DNA of 64,000 nt from NCBI GenBank assembly GCA_040754425.1, contig JBFMCR010000016.1, forward strand, positions 1-64,000, read 5' to 3'. The notes beneath the pieces are model-generated. The model searched no databases. It worked only from the letters and a program-made list of their open reading frames with translations, and was not told the origin of the DNA. Every line of letters starts with the position of its first letter. Within the stretch, counting starts at the first letter, position 1. Below are positions 7,621 to 16,355 of this stretch, one piece after another. A program made the translations under genes and the position numbers. The DNA is from UBA6918 sp040754425. Its GTDB lineage: Bacteria > Pseudomonadota > Gammaproteobacteria > Burkholderiales > Thiobacillaceae.

Positions 7621-8985
7621 ATGGCCACTGTCTCTCCTTCTTCTCTCGACGGCTTCTGGGAAACCTGCCTTAACCGCCTGCGCGTGGAATTGACTCCGCA
7701 ACAGTTCAATACCTGGATCAGGCCGCTGTCCTGCCAGGAAAACGAAAACAGCCTGAAAATCTCCGCCCCCAATCGCTTCATCCTGGACTGGGTGCGGGAC
7801 AAGTTTTCCCTCCGCCTGCAGGAATGGGCGCAGGCCCATTACGGCGCCGTCAAACCCCTGGAATTTTCCCTGCTGCCGCGTTCCTCGGCGACGCCGCCTG
7901 CCGCGCCGCAGCTGGCGGCGTCGCCGGTGCCCCCGGTTCCTGCTGGCGAGGAGCTCAACCCCTCCCGACTGCGCAGCAACCCGCAATTCACTTTCGAGAA
8001 CTTCGTCAGCGGCCGCGCCAACCAGCTGGCACGGGCGGCGGCCATGCAGGTGGCGGAAAACCCCGGTCAGGCCTACAACCCCATGTTCATCTACGGCGGC
8101 GTAGGTCTCGGCAAGACCCACCTCTTGCTCGCCATCGGCAACCATATCCGCCAGACAAACCCGGCTGCGCGCATCAGCTACATCCATGCGAACGATTACG
8201 TCAATGATATGGTGAAAGCCTACCGCTACAAGAATTTCGACGACTTCAAGAAGCACTACCTGAACCTGGACGTGCTGCTGGTGGACGACATCCAATTCTT
8301 CGCCCAGAAGGACCGCACCCAGGAAGAGTTCTTCTACGTCTTCAACGCCCTGATCGAAAACAAGAAGCAGATCGTCATCACCAGCGACACCTTCCCGAAA
8401 GACCTCTCGGGCATCGAGGACCGCCTGAAATCCCGCTTTGCCTGGGGTCTTACCGTGGCGATCGAACCGCCGGAACTGGAAATGCGCGTCGCCATCCTGC
8501 AGAAGAAGGCTCAAACCGATGGCATTGAACTCGACGAGGACGTGGCCTTCTTCATCGCCAAACAGGTGCGCTCCAATGTGCGCGAACTGGAAGGCGCATT
8601 GAAGCGGATGGTGGCCTACGCCAAGTTCAGCGACAAACCCATCACCGTCAATCTGGCCAAGGAGGCGCTGCGCGACCTCATCGCCTCGGCGCACAAGCAA
8701 GTGTCCATCGAAAACATCCAGAAGACCGTGGCCGACTTCTACAAGATCAAAGTCGCCGACATGTATTCGAAAAAGCGCACCCGCAACCTGGCGCGGCCGC
8801 GCCAGATCGCCATGGCCCTAGCCAAGGAACTCACGCCTCTGTCGCTGCCCGAGATCGGCGACTCCTTTGGCGGCCGCGACCACACCACCGTGCTGCATGC
8901 CTGCCGCAAAGTAGCCGAACTGCGCGAGCAGGAACAAAGCATCAGCCGCGACTATCTGGTTTTGCTGCAGACGCTGACCAGTTGA
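7621..8985 (+). CDS. dnaA: chromosomal replication initiator protein DnaA
   Basis: A 454-residue AAA+ initiator. Domain I lies at the N-terminus (FWETCLNRLRVELTPQQF), a Pro/Ala-rich linker spans about 88-112, and the AAA+ core has Walker A GGVGLGKTH (159-167), Walker B region LLVDDIQFF and the sensor/arginine region. The C-terminal domain IV carries the DnaA signature SFGGRDHTTVLHACRK for DnaA-box recognition. It binds TTATCCACA 9-mers and melts the origin. It lies upstream of dnaN in the usual order, and a DnaA box sits in its own promoter region. Confidence 0.98.
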   Translation: MATVSPSSLDGFWETCLNRLRVELTPQQFNTWIRPLSCQENENSLKISAPNRFILDWVRDKFSLRLQEWAQAHYGAVKPLEFSLLPRSSATPPAAPQLAASPVPPVPAGEELNPSRLRSNPQFTFENFVSGRANQLARAAAMQVAENPGQAYNPMFIYGGVGLGKTHLLLAIGNHIRQTNPAARISYIHANDYVNDMVKAYRYKNFDDFKKHYLNLDVLLVDDIQFFAQKDRTQEEFFYVFNALIENKKQIVITSDTFPKDLSGIEDRLKSRFAWGLTVAIEPPELEMRVAILQKKAQTDGIELDEDVAFFIAKQVRSNVRELEGALKRMVAYAKFSDKPITVNLAKEALRDLIASAHKQVSIENIQKTVADFYKIKVADMYSKKRTRNLARPRQIAMALAKELTPLSLPEIGDSFGGRDHTTVLHACRKVAELREQEQSISRDYLVLLQTLTS

Positions 8986-9178
8986 CAATCAAGGGATAAG
9001 TCATGCGCAAAACGGGAACTAAGCACACCGTCCGAAAAACGATCCACAACATCGCACAGCCAATATCGAATTTACCCACAGGCTTGCGCGGTACAGACGG
9101 CCGCCCCGCATATGGCGCTTGCATGCTTATCCCCGGTTTTTAAGCCCACCAAACAACGAAGACAAGGAATATATAAAA
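8986..9178. other. dnaA-dnaN spacer with degenerate DnaA-box-like 9-mers
   Basis: This 193-base spacer contains TTACCCACA at 9072-9080 (8 of 9 to the DnaA box), CGATCCACA around 9040 (7 of 9), TTATCCCCG at 9127-9135 (7 of 9) and an inverted TTATCCC-type site near 8994. None is perfect. It may hold the dnaN promoter and could be a weak origin candidate. I see no gene in it. A stronger DnaA-box cluster lies at the other end of the window. Confidence 0.4.
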
Positions 9179-10282
9179 ATGGTACTGCTGGAAACAGAAC
9201 GCAACAGTCTGCTCGCCCCGCTTGCTGCCACGGTGGGTGTGGTCGAAAAACGGCATACGCTGCCCATCCTGTCCAACGTGCTGCTGCAGAAACAGGGCGA
9301 CCAGCTTACCCTGCTGGCGACCGACCTCGAACTCCAGGTCAGCACCCGGCTAGACGGCAAGGCCTTTGATGACTTCGCCATTACCGTGGCGGCGCGCAAG
9401 CTGTTCGACATCGTGCGCGCTCTGCCGGAGGACGCCAGGGTCAAGCTGGACAGCAAGGACAGTCAGATCGAAGTAAAAGCGGGAAAATCCAAGTTCACCC
9501 TGCAGACCCTGCCGGCTGCGGATTTTCCGCGCATGGAAACAGGCGCCGGCGTGGCGGGTGAAATCAGCCTTTCGCAGAAGACGCTGAAGCATTTGTTGCA
9601 GTTGGTGCAGTTCGCCATGGCCCAGCAGGATATCCGCTACTATCTCAACGGCATGCTGCTGGTGCTGGACGGTACCACCCTGCGCGTGGTGGCCACCGAC
9701 GGTCACCGCCTGTCGCTGGCCGAAACCCGGCTTGACAAGGCCGGCCCGCAGAAGGAAGTCATCATTCCGCGCAAGACCATCGTCGAACTGGTCAAGCTGC
9801 TTTCCGACAGCGATGATCCCGTCACACTGCGCGTGGGCGAGAACCAGGTTACCATCGAATTGGGCGACATCCGCCTGGTGTCCAAGATCGTGGACGGCAA
9901 GTTCCCCGACTACCAGCGCGTCATCCCCGTTGGCCACGACAAGATCCTCAAGGTAAACCGTCAGCTTGCCAGTCAGGCACTGCAGCGAGCGGCCATTTTG
10001 TCGAACGAGAAATTCCGCGGCGTGCGCCTGGTGTTGAGCGCCAACAGCCTTACCGTAGTGTGCAACAACAACGAACAGGAGGAGGCGCAGGAGGAAATCG
10101 AGGCGAAATACGATGCCGACCCCATCGACATCGGCTTCAATGTCACCTACTTGCAGGATGGATTGAACGCCCTGTCTGCGGACGAAGTGAGCATCGCCTT
10201 TTCCGATCCCAACAGCAGCATGCTGCTGACGACCGAATCCGAACCCGGCTTCAAGTACGTCGTCATGCCCATGCGCATTTGA
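9179..10282 (+). CDS. dnaN: DNA polymerase III subunit beta (sliding clamp)
   Basis: A 367-residue protein, matching the 366 of E. coli. It starts MVLLETERNSLLAPLAATVGVVEKRHTLPILSNVLL and ends YVVMPMRI, both typical of the clamp. Internal landmarks include the ATDGHRL and FPDY segments of the repeated clamp domains. I chose the ATG at 9179 over an earlier one at 9119 because of family length and an AAGGA ribosome binding site at suitable distance. It forms the ring that tethers DNA polymerase III to DNA. Confidence 0.97.
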   Translation: MVLLETERNSLLAPLAATVGVVEKRHTLPILSNVLLQKQGDQLTLLATDLELQVSTRLDGKAFDDFAITVAARKLFDIVRALPEDARVKLDSKDSQIEVKAGKSKFTLQTLPAADFPRMETGAGVAGEISLSQKTLKHLLQLVQFAMAQQDIRYYLNGMLLVLDGTTLRVVATDGHRLSLAETRLDKAGPQKEVIIPRKTIVELVKLLSDSDDPVTLRVGENQVTIELGDIRLVSKIVDGKFPDYQRVIPVGHDKILKVNRQLASQALQRAAILSNEKFRGVRLVLSANSLTVVCNNNEQEEAQEEIEAKYDADPIDIGFNVTYLQDGLNALSADEVSIAFSDPNSSMLLTTESEPGFKYVVMPMRI

Positions 10283-10300
10283 GTTTTAAAAAAGCAATAT

Positions 10301-10416
10301 ACAGGGAGGTAAGGGAGGCAGGAGAGCAAGGCAAAGCTTTTTTGCTTCGGCTTACTTCCTTACCTCTCTTGCCTCCCTGTGAATTTTTTTGCCTTTACTC
10401 TCTCCCGCCGGGAGAG
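10301..10416. repeat. intergenic inverted repeats between dnaN and gyrB
   Basis: There are two elements. The first (10301-10388) has imperfect arms starting ACAGGGAGGTAAGGGAGG on the left and ending CTTGCCTCCCTGT on the right, followed by a run of T, so it could act as a terminator for dnaN. The second (10400-10416) is a perfect palindrome CTCTCCC-GCC-GGGAGAG, of the same class as repeats near and inside fmt. Confidence 0.55.
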
Positions 10417-10445
10417 AAAGCGGCAAGCAAACCTAGGAAGTAAAC

Positions 10446-12881
10446 ATGGCAGAACAGTACGACGAATCCAGTATCCAGCAATTGGAAGGACTGGAGGCAG
10501 TGCGCAAGCGACCCGGCATGTACATCGGCGACACCTCCGACGGCACCGGCCTGCACCACATGGTGTTCGAAGTGCTGGACAACGCCATCGACGAGGCGCT
10601 CGCCGGCTACTGCGACGATATCAAGGTCATCATTCATCCGGACAACTCCATTTCCGTTTCCGACAACGGCCGCGGCATTCCTGTCGGCATCAAGTTCGAC
10701 GACAAGCACGAACCCAAGCGCTCCGCCGCGGAAATCGTCATGACCGTACTGCACGCCGGCGGCAAGTTCAACCAGAACAGCTACAAGGTATCCGGCGGAC
10801 TGCACGGCGTGGGCGTGTCCTGCGTCAACGGCCTGTCGAAATGGCTCAAGCTCACCGTGCGCCGCGACGGCAAGAAGTACTTCATGGAATTCAGGCGCGG
10901 CAAGGTGGAAGACCGCGAAATCGAAATGCAGAACGGCGTCGAAGTCTCGCCCATGAAGATCATCGGTGAAACCAGGAACCGAGGCACCGAAGTGCATTTC
11001 CTTGCCGACGAGGAAATCTTCGGCAAGGTCGAGTACCACTTCGACATCCTCGCCAAGCGCATCCGTGAACTGTCCTTCCTCAACAACGGCGTCAAGATCG
11101 AACTCATCGACCACCGCGACGGCAAGAGCGAAAACTTCTCCCATTCCGGCGGCGTCAAGGGCTTCGTCGAGTACATGAACCGCGCCAAGACTCCGCTACA
11201 CCAGAAGGTATTCCATGCGGTGGGCGAGAAGGACGGCATCACGGTAGAAGTCGCCATGCAGTGGAACGACAGCTATTCCGAGACCGTGCAGTGCTTCACC
11301 AACAACATCCCGCAGCGCGACGGCGGCACCCATCTGACCGGGCTGCGCACGGCGATGACGCGCGTCATCAACAAGTACATCGAGGACAACGAGCTGGCGA
11401 AGAAAGCCAAGGTGGAAACCAGCGGCGACGACATGCGCGAAGGCCTCACATGCGTGCTGTCGGTGAAAGTGCCCGAGCCCAAATTCTCCAGCCAGACCAA
11501 GGACAAGCTGGTGTCGTCCGAAGTGCAGCCCGTGGTGCAGGAAATCGTCGGCCAGAAACTCGCCGAGTTCCTGCAGGAAAACCCCATCGACGCCAAAGCC
11601 ATCTGCGGCAAGATCGTGGAAGCGGCGCGCGCGCGCGAGGCCGCGCGCAAGGCGCGCGAGATGACGCGCAGGAAGGGCGTACTGGACGGGGTCGGGCTGC
11701 CCGGAAAGCTCGCCGACTGCCAGGAAAAGGACCCTGCTCTGTCCGAAATCTACATCGTCGAGGGCGACTCCGCCGGCGGCTCCGCCAAGCAGGGCCGCGA
11801 CCGCAAGTTCCAGGCCATCCTGCCGCTCAGAGGCAAGGTGCTCAACGTGGAAAAGGCGCGCTTCGACAAGCTCATTTCCTCCGAGCAGATCGTCACCCTC
11901 ATTACCGCGTTGGGTACCGGCATCGGCGCCAACGACTTCAACATCGACAAGCTCAGATACCACCGCATCATCATCATGACCGACGCGGACGTGGACGGCG
12001 CGCACATCCGCACGCTGCTCCTGACCCTGTTCTACCGTCAGCTGCCGGAACTGATCGAGCGCGGCCACATCTACATCGCCCAGCCGCCGCTTTACAAGGT
12101 CAAGTCCGGCAAGCGTGAGCAGTACCTCAAGGACGAGCACGCGCTCAAAGAGTTTTTGATGAGCCAGGCGCTGTCGGATGCCGTACTCATTCCCGGCGAA
12201 GGTGCGGCCCCCATCATGGGCAAAGCCCTGGAAAACCTGGCGCGCGAATACTTCCTCTCCGAGGCCGTGATCGACCGCTTGACCCGCATCCTGCCCGAAG
12301 AAGTGCTGCACGCCCTCATGCGCATCCCTGCGCTGTCGCTTACCGACAGCACCCAGGCCATGATGGCCGAGGCCGCGCTCGCCGCGCAGCTAGACGGGAG
12401 CGTCTACAGCGTGGAAACCGAATTCGTGCCGGAAACCGAGGCGCACCGCCTCAGGATCACCCGCAACCTGCACGGCAACATCATCGTCAACTTCCTGGAA
12501 GAAGACCTCCTCCAGTCCGGCGACTACGCCCAGCTCGTCAAGACCGGCGATCTGCTGCGCGGCCTCATCACAGAAGGAGCCAGCATCAGCCGCGGCGAGA
12601 AAACCGTCGGCGTGGCGACGTTCAAAGAGGCGATGGACTGGCTGCTCAACGAAGTCAAGCGCAACATGGGCATCCAGCGCTACAAGGGCCTGGGCGAAAT
12701 GAACCCCGAACAACTGTGGGAAACCACCATGGACCCCAAGGCGCGCCGCCTCATGAAAGTGCGCATCGAAGACGCCATCTCCTCCGACGCCATCTTCACC
12801 ACGCTCATGGGTGACGAAGTCGAACCTCGGCGCGCGTTCATCGAGACGAATGCGCTGGGGGTGCGCAACCTGGACGTGTAA
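10446..12881 (+). CDS. gyrB: DNA gyrase subunit B
   Basis: An 811-residue type II topoisomerase ATPase subunit. The GHKL ATPase region has EVLDNAIDEALAGYCD, DNGRGIPVGIK and the GGLHGVGVSCVN loop. The TOPRIM domain has EGDSAGGSAKQGRDR and DADVDGAHIRTLLLT, and the C-terminus has YKGLGEMNPEQLWETTMD. The length is typical of the proteobacterial long form with the insert in the TOPRIM region. It pairs with GyrA, not present here, to introduce negative supercoils. It follows dnaN as is common near the origin. Confidence 0.98.
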   Translation: MAEQYDESSIQQLEGLEAVRKRPGMYIGDTSDGTGLHHMVFEVLDNAIDEALAGYCDDIKVIIHPDNSISVSDNGRGIPVGIKFDDKHEPKRSAAEIVMTVLHAGGKFNQNSYKVSGGLHGVGVSCVNGLSKWLKLTVRRDGKKYFMEFRRGKVEDREIEMQNGVEVSPMKIIGETRNRGTEVHFLADEEIFGKVEYHFDILAKRIRELSFLNNGVKIELIDHRDGKSENFSHSGGVKGFVEYMNRAKTPLHQKVFHAVGEKDGITVEVAMQWNDSYSETVQCFTNNIPQRDGGTHLTGLRTAMTRVINKYIEDNELAKKAKVETSGDDMREGLTCVLSVKVPEPKFSSQTKDKLVSSEVQPVVQEIVGQKLAEFLQENPIDAKAICGKIVEAARAREAARKAREMTRRKGVLDGVGLPGKLADCQEKDPALSEIYIVEGDSAGGSAKQGRDRKFQAILPLRGKVLNVEKARFDKLISSEQIVTLITALGTGIGANDFNIDKLRYHRIIIMTDADVDGAHIRTLLLTLFYRQLPELIERGHIYIAQPPLYKVKSGKREQYLKDEHALKEFLMSQALSDAVLIPGEGAAPIMGKALENLAREYFLSEAVIDRLTRILPEEVLHALMRIPALSLTDSTQAMMAEAALAAQLDGSVYSVETEFVPETEAHRLRITRNLHGNIIVNFLEEDLLQSGDYAQLVKTGDLLRGLITEGASISRGEKTVGVATFKEAMDWLLNEVKRNMGIQRYKGLGEMNPEQLWETTMDPKARRLMKVRIEDAISSDAIFTTLMGDEVEPRRAFIETNALGVRNLDV

Positions 12882-12889
12882 GAGAAGAG

Positions 12890-13307
12890 ATGGGCGAAGC
12901 GGACATCCGCTGGCAGCAACGCCTGGCAAATTACACAAGGCGCTGGAGCAGCTTGGCAATGCGGTTGCCACCAGCCGCCGGCGCCCGTTTTTCCGACCTG
13001 GAAAAGCAGGGCTTGATCCAGTCCTTCGGGTTCCCGTGAACTGGCCTGGAACGTGATGAAAGACTATTTCGCCTGGCAGGGCAATCCGGGAATCACCGGT
13101 TCGCGCGATGCCGCGTGCGAGTCCTTCCAGAAAGGCCTGGCCGAAGACGGCTAAGGCTGGATGGAAATGATCAGAAGCCGCAACCAGACCACGCACACCT
13201 ACCAGCAGAAAATCGCAGACAAAATCGCCGTCCATATCGTCGAGCGTTACTTCCCGCCGTTCCAGCGCTTTCTGGAAAAAATGAACGGCCTCAAAAACAC
13301 AGCTTGA
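12890..13307 (+). pseudogene. degenerate HEPN (HI0074-type nucleotidyltransferase substrate-binding) toxin gene
   Basis: The frames read MGEADIRWQQRLANYTRR, then after a +1-type slip SDLEKQGLIQSF, then after another slip ELAWNVMKDYFAWQGNPGITGSRDA and WMEMIRSRNQTTHTY, and finish in MNGLKNTA. This is the HEPN substrate-binding family paired with MNT nucleotidyltransferases; RNQTTHTY carries its RxxxxH-type motif. At least two frameshifts and an in-frame TAA where a Glu codon is expected (just before GWMEM) destroy the frame. It is followed by an equally broken MNT gene, so this is a dead HEPN/MNT toxin-antitoxin module. The family identification is from recognisable motifs. Confidence 0.75.
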
Positions 13308-13315
13308 ACGCCGAC

Positions 13316-13625
13316 ATGAAATACGGCCTCAAGCCGGAAGTCATTGCGCGGATCAACCGCGTCTTCGCCACTCATCCCGAAGTCGAACAGGTTATTCTCT
13401 AAGGTTCGCGCGCCAAGGGTACGCACCGCCCCGGCTCCGATATCGAACCTGTGCCTGAAGGGCGAAAAGCTCACCCTGCCCCTGTTGCTGAAAATCGGCT
13501 ACGAACTGGATGATTTGCTGCTGCCCTATGAAGAAATCGATCTGTCCATTTTTCATGCGCTCGACAACCGGGAGCTGATCGAGTATATCCGGCGGGTGGG
13601 CAAGGTGCTTTACAACAAGGGCTGA
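13316..13625 (+). pseudogene. degenerate MNT-domain nucleotidyltransferase (antitoxin) gene
   Basis: The gene starts MKYGLKPEVIARINRVFATHPEVEQVIL, followed by a stop codon (TAA) exactly where the Tyr of the expected LYGSRAKG motif should be. After that GSRAKGTHRPGSDI reads through to a single-base insertion that breaks the catalytic DIDL (the sequence resumes in another frame as LCLKGEKLTLPLLLKIGYELDDLL...). The end is RRVGKVLYNKG. These are the minimal nucleotidyltransferase hallmarks, GSRAKG and DID, so this is a dead MNT gene adjacent to a dead HEPN gene. Two independent lesions argue against sequencing error. Confidence 0.75.
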
Positions 13626-13749
13626 ATTCCGCACCTCGGCAGCCCCATAACGCCCGATATCACAACTGATGCCTCTCTTGCGACGGGGGTTTTGCCGGGA
13701 ACCATCCTGTTCCTGGCATCCCCGGCGCCTACTCGCAAAGTTCATTTTT

Positions 13750-13767
13750 CCGTCATTTCCCTGTTGC
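13750..13767 (+). promoter_or_regulatory. weak Pho-box-like repeat upstream of ptxA
   Basis: CCGTCAT-TTCC-CTGTTGC resembles the PhoB box (CTGTCAT, 4 bases, CTGTCAC): six of seven in the first half, four of seven in the second. A further weak half (AGTTCAT) is 11 bases upstream. Phosphate-starvation control is known for ptx genes, so this is plausible, but the second half is poor. The 13626-13749 stretch before it holds nothing I can identify. Confidence 0.35.
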
Positions 13768-13786
13768 TTTCGCCTTCTACTATACG

Positions 13787-13837
13787 CAGCGATTAGAAAT
13801 TCTTGATTGCTGACGTTAATGATTCGAAATTCGAATC
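13787..13837. promoter_or_regulatory. two inverted repeats in the ptxA leader (possible LysR-type operator)
   Basis: 13787-13812 is an imperfect 26-base dyad with outer arms CAGC and GCTG and an AT-rich centre (9 of 13 pairs). 13821-13837 is a perfect 17-base dyad, GATTCGAA-A-TTCGAATC, ending 21 bases before the GTG start of ptxA. Dyads of this size are typical operator sites; PtxE, the LysR-type regulator at the end of the operon, is the obvious candidate ligand. Binding is inferred. Confidence 0.5.
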
Positions 13838-13858
13838 GCCAACTGCGGAAGGCGAAGC

Positions 13859-14662
13859 GTGATTGAACTGAACGAGGTATCCGTGCGGTATGGCGCCGAT
13901 GCGATCGGCTTGCATCCGACTACGCTGCACTTGCGCCGGGGGGAATTCAATGTCCTGCTGGGGGCTTCAGGGGCGGGCAAGTCGACATTGTTGCGCTGCC
14001 TCAATATGCTCACCTGCCCGACATCCGGCTCCATCCATGTGCAGGACGTCGGGGTCATCGATTCCGCCGCCGCACTCAGGTTGCACCGGCGGCGCACAGG
14101 AATGATCTTCCAGCAGCACCAGTTGATCCGGCGCCAGACCGCATTACAGAACGTGATGCTAGGTCGCATCGGCTATCACACCACATTGCGTTCCTTATTC
14201 CCGCTGCCCCGCTCCGAGCGACATATCGCGCTCGAATGCCTGGAGCGCGTCGGATTGCTGGAAAAAGCTTCAGAGCGGGTCGACAGGCTGAGCGGCGGCC
14301 AGCTGCAACGCGTCGGCATCGCGCGGGCACTGGCCCAGCAGCCGCGTCTGGTGCTGGCGGATGAACCGGTTGCCAGCCTGGACCCGGCCACTTCGCAGCG
14401 CGTGTTGTCTTTGTTGAAGGGCATTTGCCTGGAAGACGGCATCACGAGCGTGGTGAGTCTGCACCAGGTCGATCTGGCGCGCGAGTTCGCCGACCGGATC
14501 ATTGCCATCGCACATGGGCGCGTCGTCTTCGACGGCGCGCCGCACGAACTGAGCGACGCCCTGTTGCAAGGCATTTACGACCAGGCGCCAACCAGTAGCC
14601 GGGAAGAGACGCCCGCGCCCCATTTTCCTGTTTTTGCCCAACCAACCACCAATGAGGACTGA
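13859..14662 (+). CDS. ptxA: phosphite/phosphonate ABC transporter ATP-binding protein PtxA
   Basis: A 267-residue ABC ATPase with Walker A GASGAGKST, signature LSGGQLQRVGIARAL, Walker B RLVLADEPVASLD and the H-loop in SVVSLHQVD. It is closest to the PhnC/PtxA group. It would energise import of phosphite through PtxC, with PtxB as the periplasmic binding protein. The start is GTG, with GGAAGG a few bases upstream. It begins a five-gene cluster that includes a phosphite dehydrogenase, which is why I favour PtxA over PhnC. Confidence 0.9.
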   Translation: MIELNEVSVRYGADAIGLHPTTLHLRRGEFNVLLGASGAGKSTLLRCLNMLTCPTSGSIHVQDVGVIDSAAALRLHRRRTGMIFQQHQLIRRQTALQNVMLGRIGYHTTLRSLFPLPRSERHIALECLERVGLLEKASERVDRLSGGQLQRVGIARALAQQPRLVLADEPVASLDPATSQRVLSLLKGICLEDGITSVVSLHQVDLAREFADRIIAIAHGRVVFDGAPHELSDALLQGIYDQAPTSSREETPAPHFPVFAQPTTNED

Positions 14663-14665
14663 GTC

Positions 14666-15526
14666 ATGAAACGAATACTGAAACTGTTTGCCCTGCTTGC
14701 CATACTGTCCACACCGTTCGGGGCACATGCCGCGCCCAAGGCCGATCCGTCCACGCTCAAGGTCGCCCTGCTACCGGACGAGAATGCCAGCACCATCATC
14801 AAGAACAACCAGCCGCTGAAGGCATATCTGGAAAAGACTCTGGGCAAAAAGATCGAACTGATCGTCACCACCGACTATTCCTCGATGATCGAGGCGATGC
14901 GCCACGGCCGGCTAGATCTGGCCTATTTCGGTCCGCTCTCCTATGTTTTGGCGCGTCAGAAGAGCGATATCGAGCCCTTCGTCGCGCTCAAGAGCAAGGG
15001 GAGCACGACCTATCAGTCCGTAGTGATCGGCAACGCCGAAGCGGGTGTCAACACCATCGAAGACATCCACGGCAAGAACATGGCTTTTGGCGACAAGGCC
15101 TCCACCTCCAGCCACCTGATCCCCAAGTCGATGCTGGCCGAGAAGGGCATCCAGGCCGGCAGCGACTATACCGAACATTTCGTCGGTTCGCACGACGCGG
15201 TCGCCATGGCTGTTCAGAACGGTCACGCACAGGCGGGCGGTCTGAGCCGGCCGATCTTCGAATCGCTGGTCGAGCGCCAGATCATCGACGGCAACAAGGT
15301 CAAGGTACTCGGCTATTCCAAGCCGTTCCCCCAGTATCCGTGGACCATGCGGTCCAACCTCAAGCCCGAGCTGAAGGAGAAGATCCGGAAGGCGTTCCTC
15401 GACATCAAGGATCCGGCCATCCTCAAGCCCTTCAAGGCAGACGGCTTCGACGTGATCACCGACCGGCACTATGATGTCGTGCGCGATCTTGGACATCTGC
15501 TCAAGATCGATCTGAGCAAGTTCTGA
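14666..15526 (+). CDS. ptxB: periplasmic phosphite-binding protein PtxB
   Basis: A 286-residue solute-binding protein of the PhnD/PtxB family. The signal peptide is MKRILKLFALLAILSTPFGAHA with an AHA cleavage site. The mature part has LKVALLPDENASTIIKNNQPL, then LDLAYFGPLSYVLA (the ligand-site region of this family) and AGGLSRPIFESL. It starts three bases after ptxA and is followed 12 bases later by ptxC. Binding of phosphite rather than phosphonate is inferred from the neighbouring ptxD. Confidence 0.9.
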   Translation: MKRILKLFALLAILSTPFGAHAAPKADPSTLKVALLPDENASTIIKNNQPLKAYLEKTLGKKIELIVTTDYSSMIEAMRHGRLDLAYFGPLSYVLARQKSDIEPFVALKSKGSTTYQSVVIGNAEAGVNTIEDIHGKNMAFGDKASTSSHLIPKSMLAEKGIQAGSDYTEHFVGSHDAVAMAVQNGHAQAGGLSRPIFESLVERQIIDGNKVKVLGYSKPFPQYPWTMRSNLKPELKEKIRKAFLDIKDPAILKPFKADGFDVITDRHYDVVRDLGHLLKIDLSKF

Positions 15527-15537
15527 TCGCGCCGGAC

Positions 15538-16344
15538 ATGAGCGACCGTAACAGCCAATACGACCGGCTGCTTGACGCGGCGCAGCGCGACTGGATGCAC
15601 AGTGCGCTGCACTTCGCAGCCGCTATGCTGGTCATCCTGCTGTGTGCGCACTACGTCGGACTGTTCGATGTCGAGCGTCTGGCGGAGGGAGTGCCCAGCC
15701 TGTTCAGCCTGGTAGGCGAGATGTTCCCGCCGGATTTCAGTGAAGCGGGCAACTGGTGGAAGCCGCTGCTGGACACGCTTGCCATGAGTGTCGCCGGAAC
15801 GGCGCTGGCGGTAGGCTTCTCGCTGCCGCTGGCTTTTCTGGCGGCACGCAACACCGCGCCGCATCCACTGGTCTATCAGACGGCGCGCGGACTATTGAAT
15901 ACCTTGCGTTCCATCCCCGAACTGATACTGGGCATCATCTTCGTGGCGGCCGTGGGCTTCGGCGCGCTACCCGGCGTGCTTGCACTCGGCCTGCATTCGA
16001 TCGGCATGGTCGGCAAGTTCTTTTCCGAGGCAATCGAGCATGCCGATCCGGCACCCATCGAGGCGGCGCGCGCGGCGGGAGCCTCACCGTTGCAGGTGCA
16101 GTTGCACGGCGTACTGCCGCAAGTGCTGCCGCAGCTCGCCGACACCTCCATCTACCGCTGGGAATACAACTTCCGCGCCTCTACCGTGATGGGCATGGTG
16201 GGGGCCGGCGGCATAGGCTTCGAACTGATGGGGTCGCTGCGCATCATGCAATACCAGGACGTATCCGCGATCCTGCTCGTGATCCTGTTCATGGTCACGC
16301 TGGTAGATGCTTTCAGCGGATATCTCAGGAAACGTTTCAAGTGA
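15538..16344 (+). CDS. ptxC: phosphite ABC transporter permease PtxC
   Basis: A 268-residue inner-membrane permease of the PhnE/PtxC family with about six hydrophobic segments (for example LHFAAAMLVILLCAHYVGLF and ILLVILFMVTLVDAF). The cytoplasmic EAA loop is visible as PIEAARAAGASPLQVQLHGVLP, the contact for the ATPase. VGAGGIGFELMGSLRIMQYQ near the end is typical of phosphonate-type permeases. It lies between ptxB and ptxD with short gaps, consistent with one operon. Confidence 0.9.
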   Translation: MSDRNSQYDRLLDAAQRDWMHSALHFAAAMLVILLCAHYVGLFDVERLAEGVPSLFSLVGEMFPPDFSEAGNWWKPLLDTLAMSVAGTALAVGFSLPLAFLAARNTAPHPLVYQTARGLLNTLRSIPELILGIIFVAAVGFGALPGVLALGLHSIGMVGKFFSEAIEHADPAPIEAARAAGASPLQVQLHGVLPQVLPQLADTSIYRWEYNFRASTVMGMVGAGGIGFELMGSLRIMQYQDVSAILLVILFMVTLVDAFSGYLRKRFK

Positions 16345-16355
16345 ATGGAGAGAAG

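Noticed and set aside
8986..9178. dnaA-dnaN spacer as the replication origin
   Set aside because: Only degenerate DnaA-box matches are present and no clear AT-rich unwinding segment; kept as a weak candidate rather than called as oriC.
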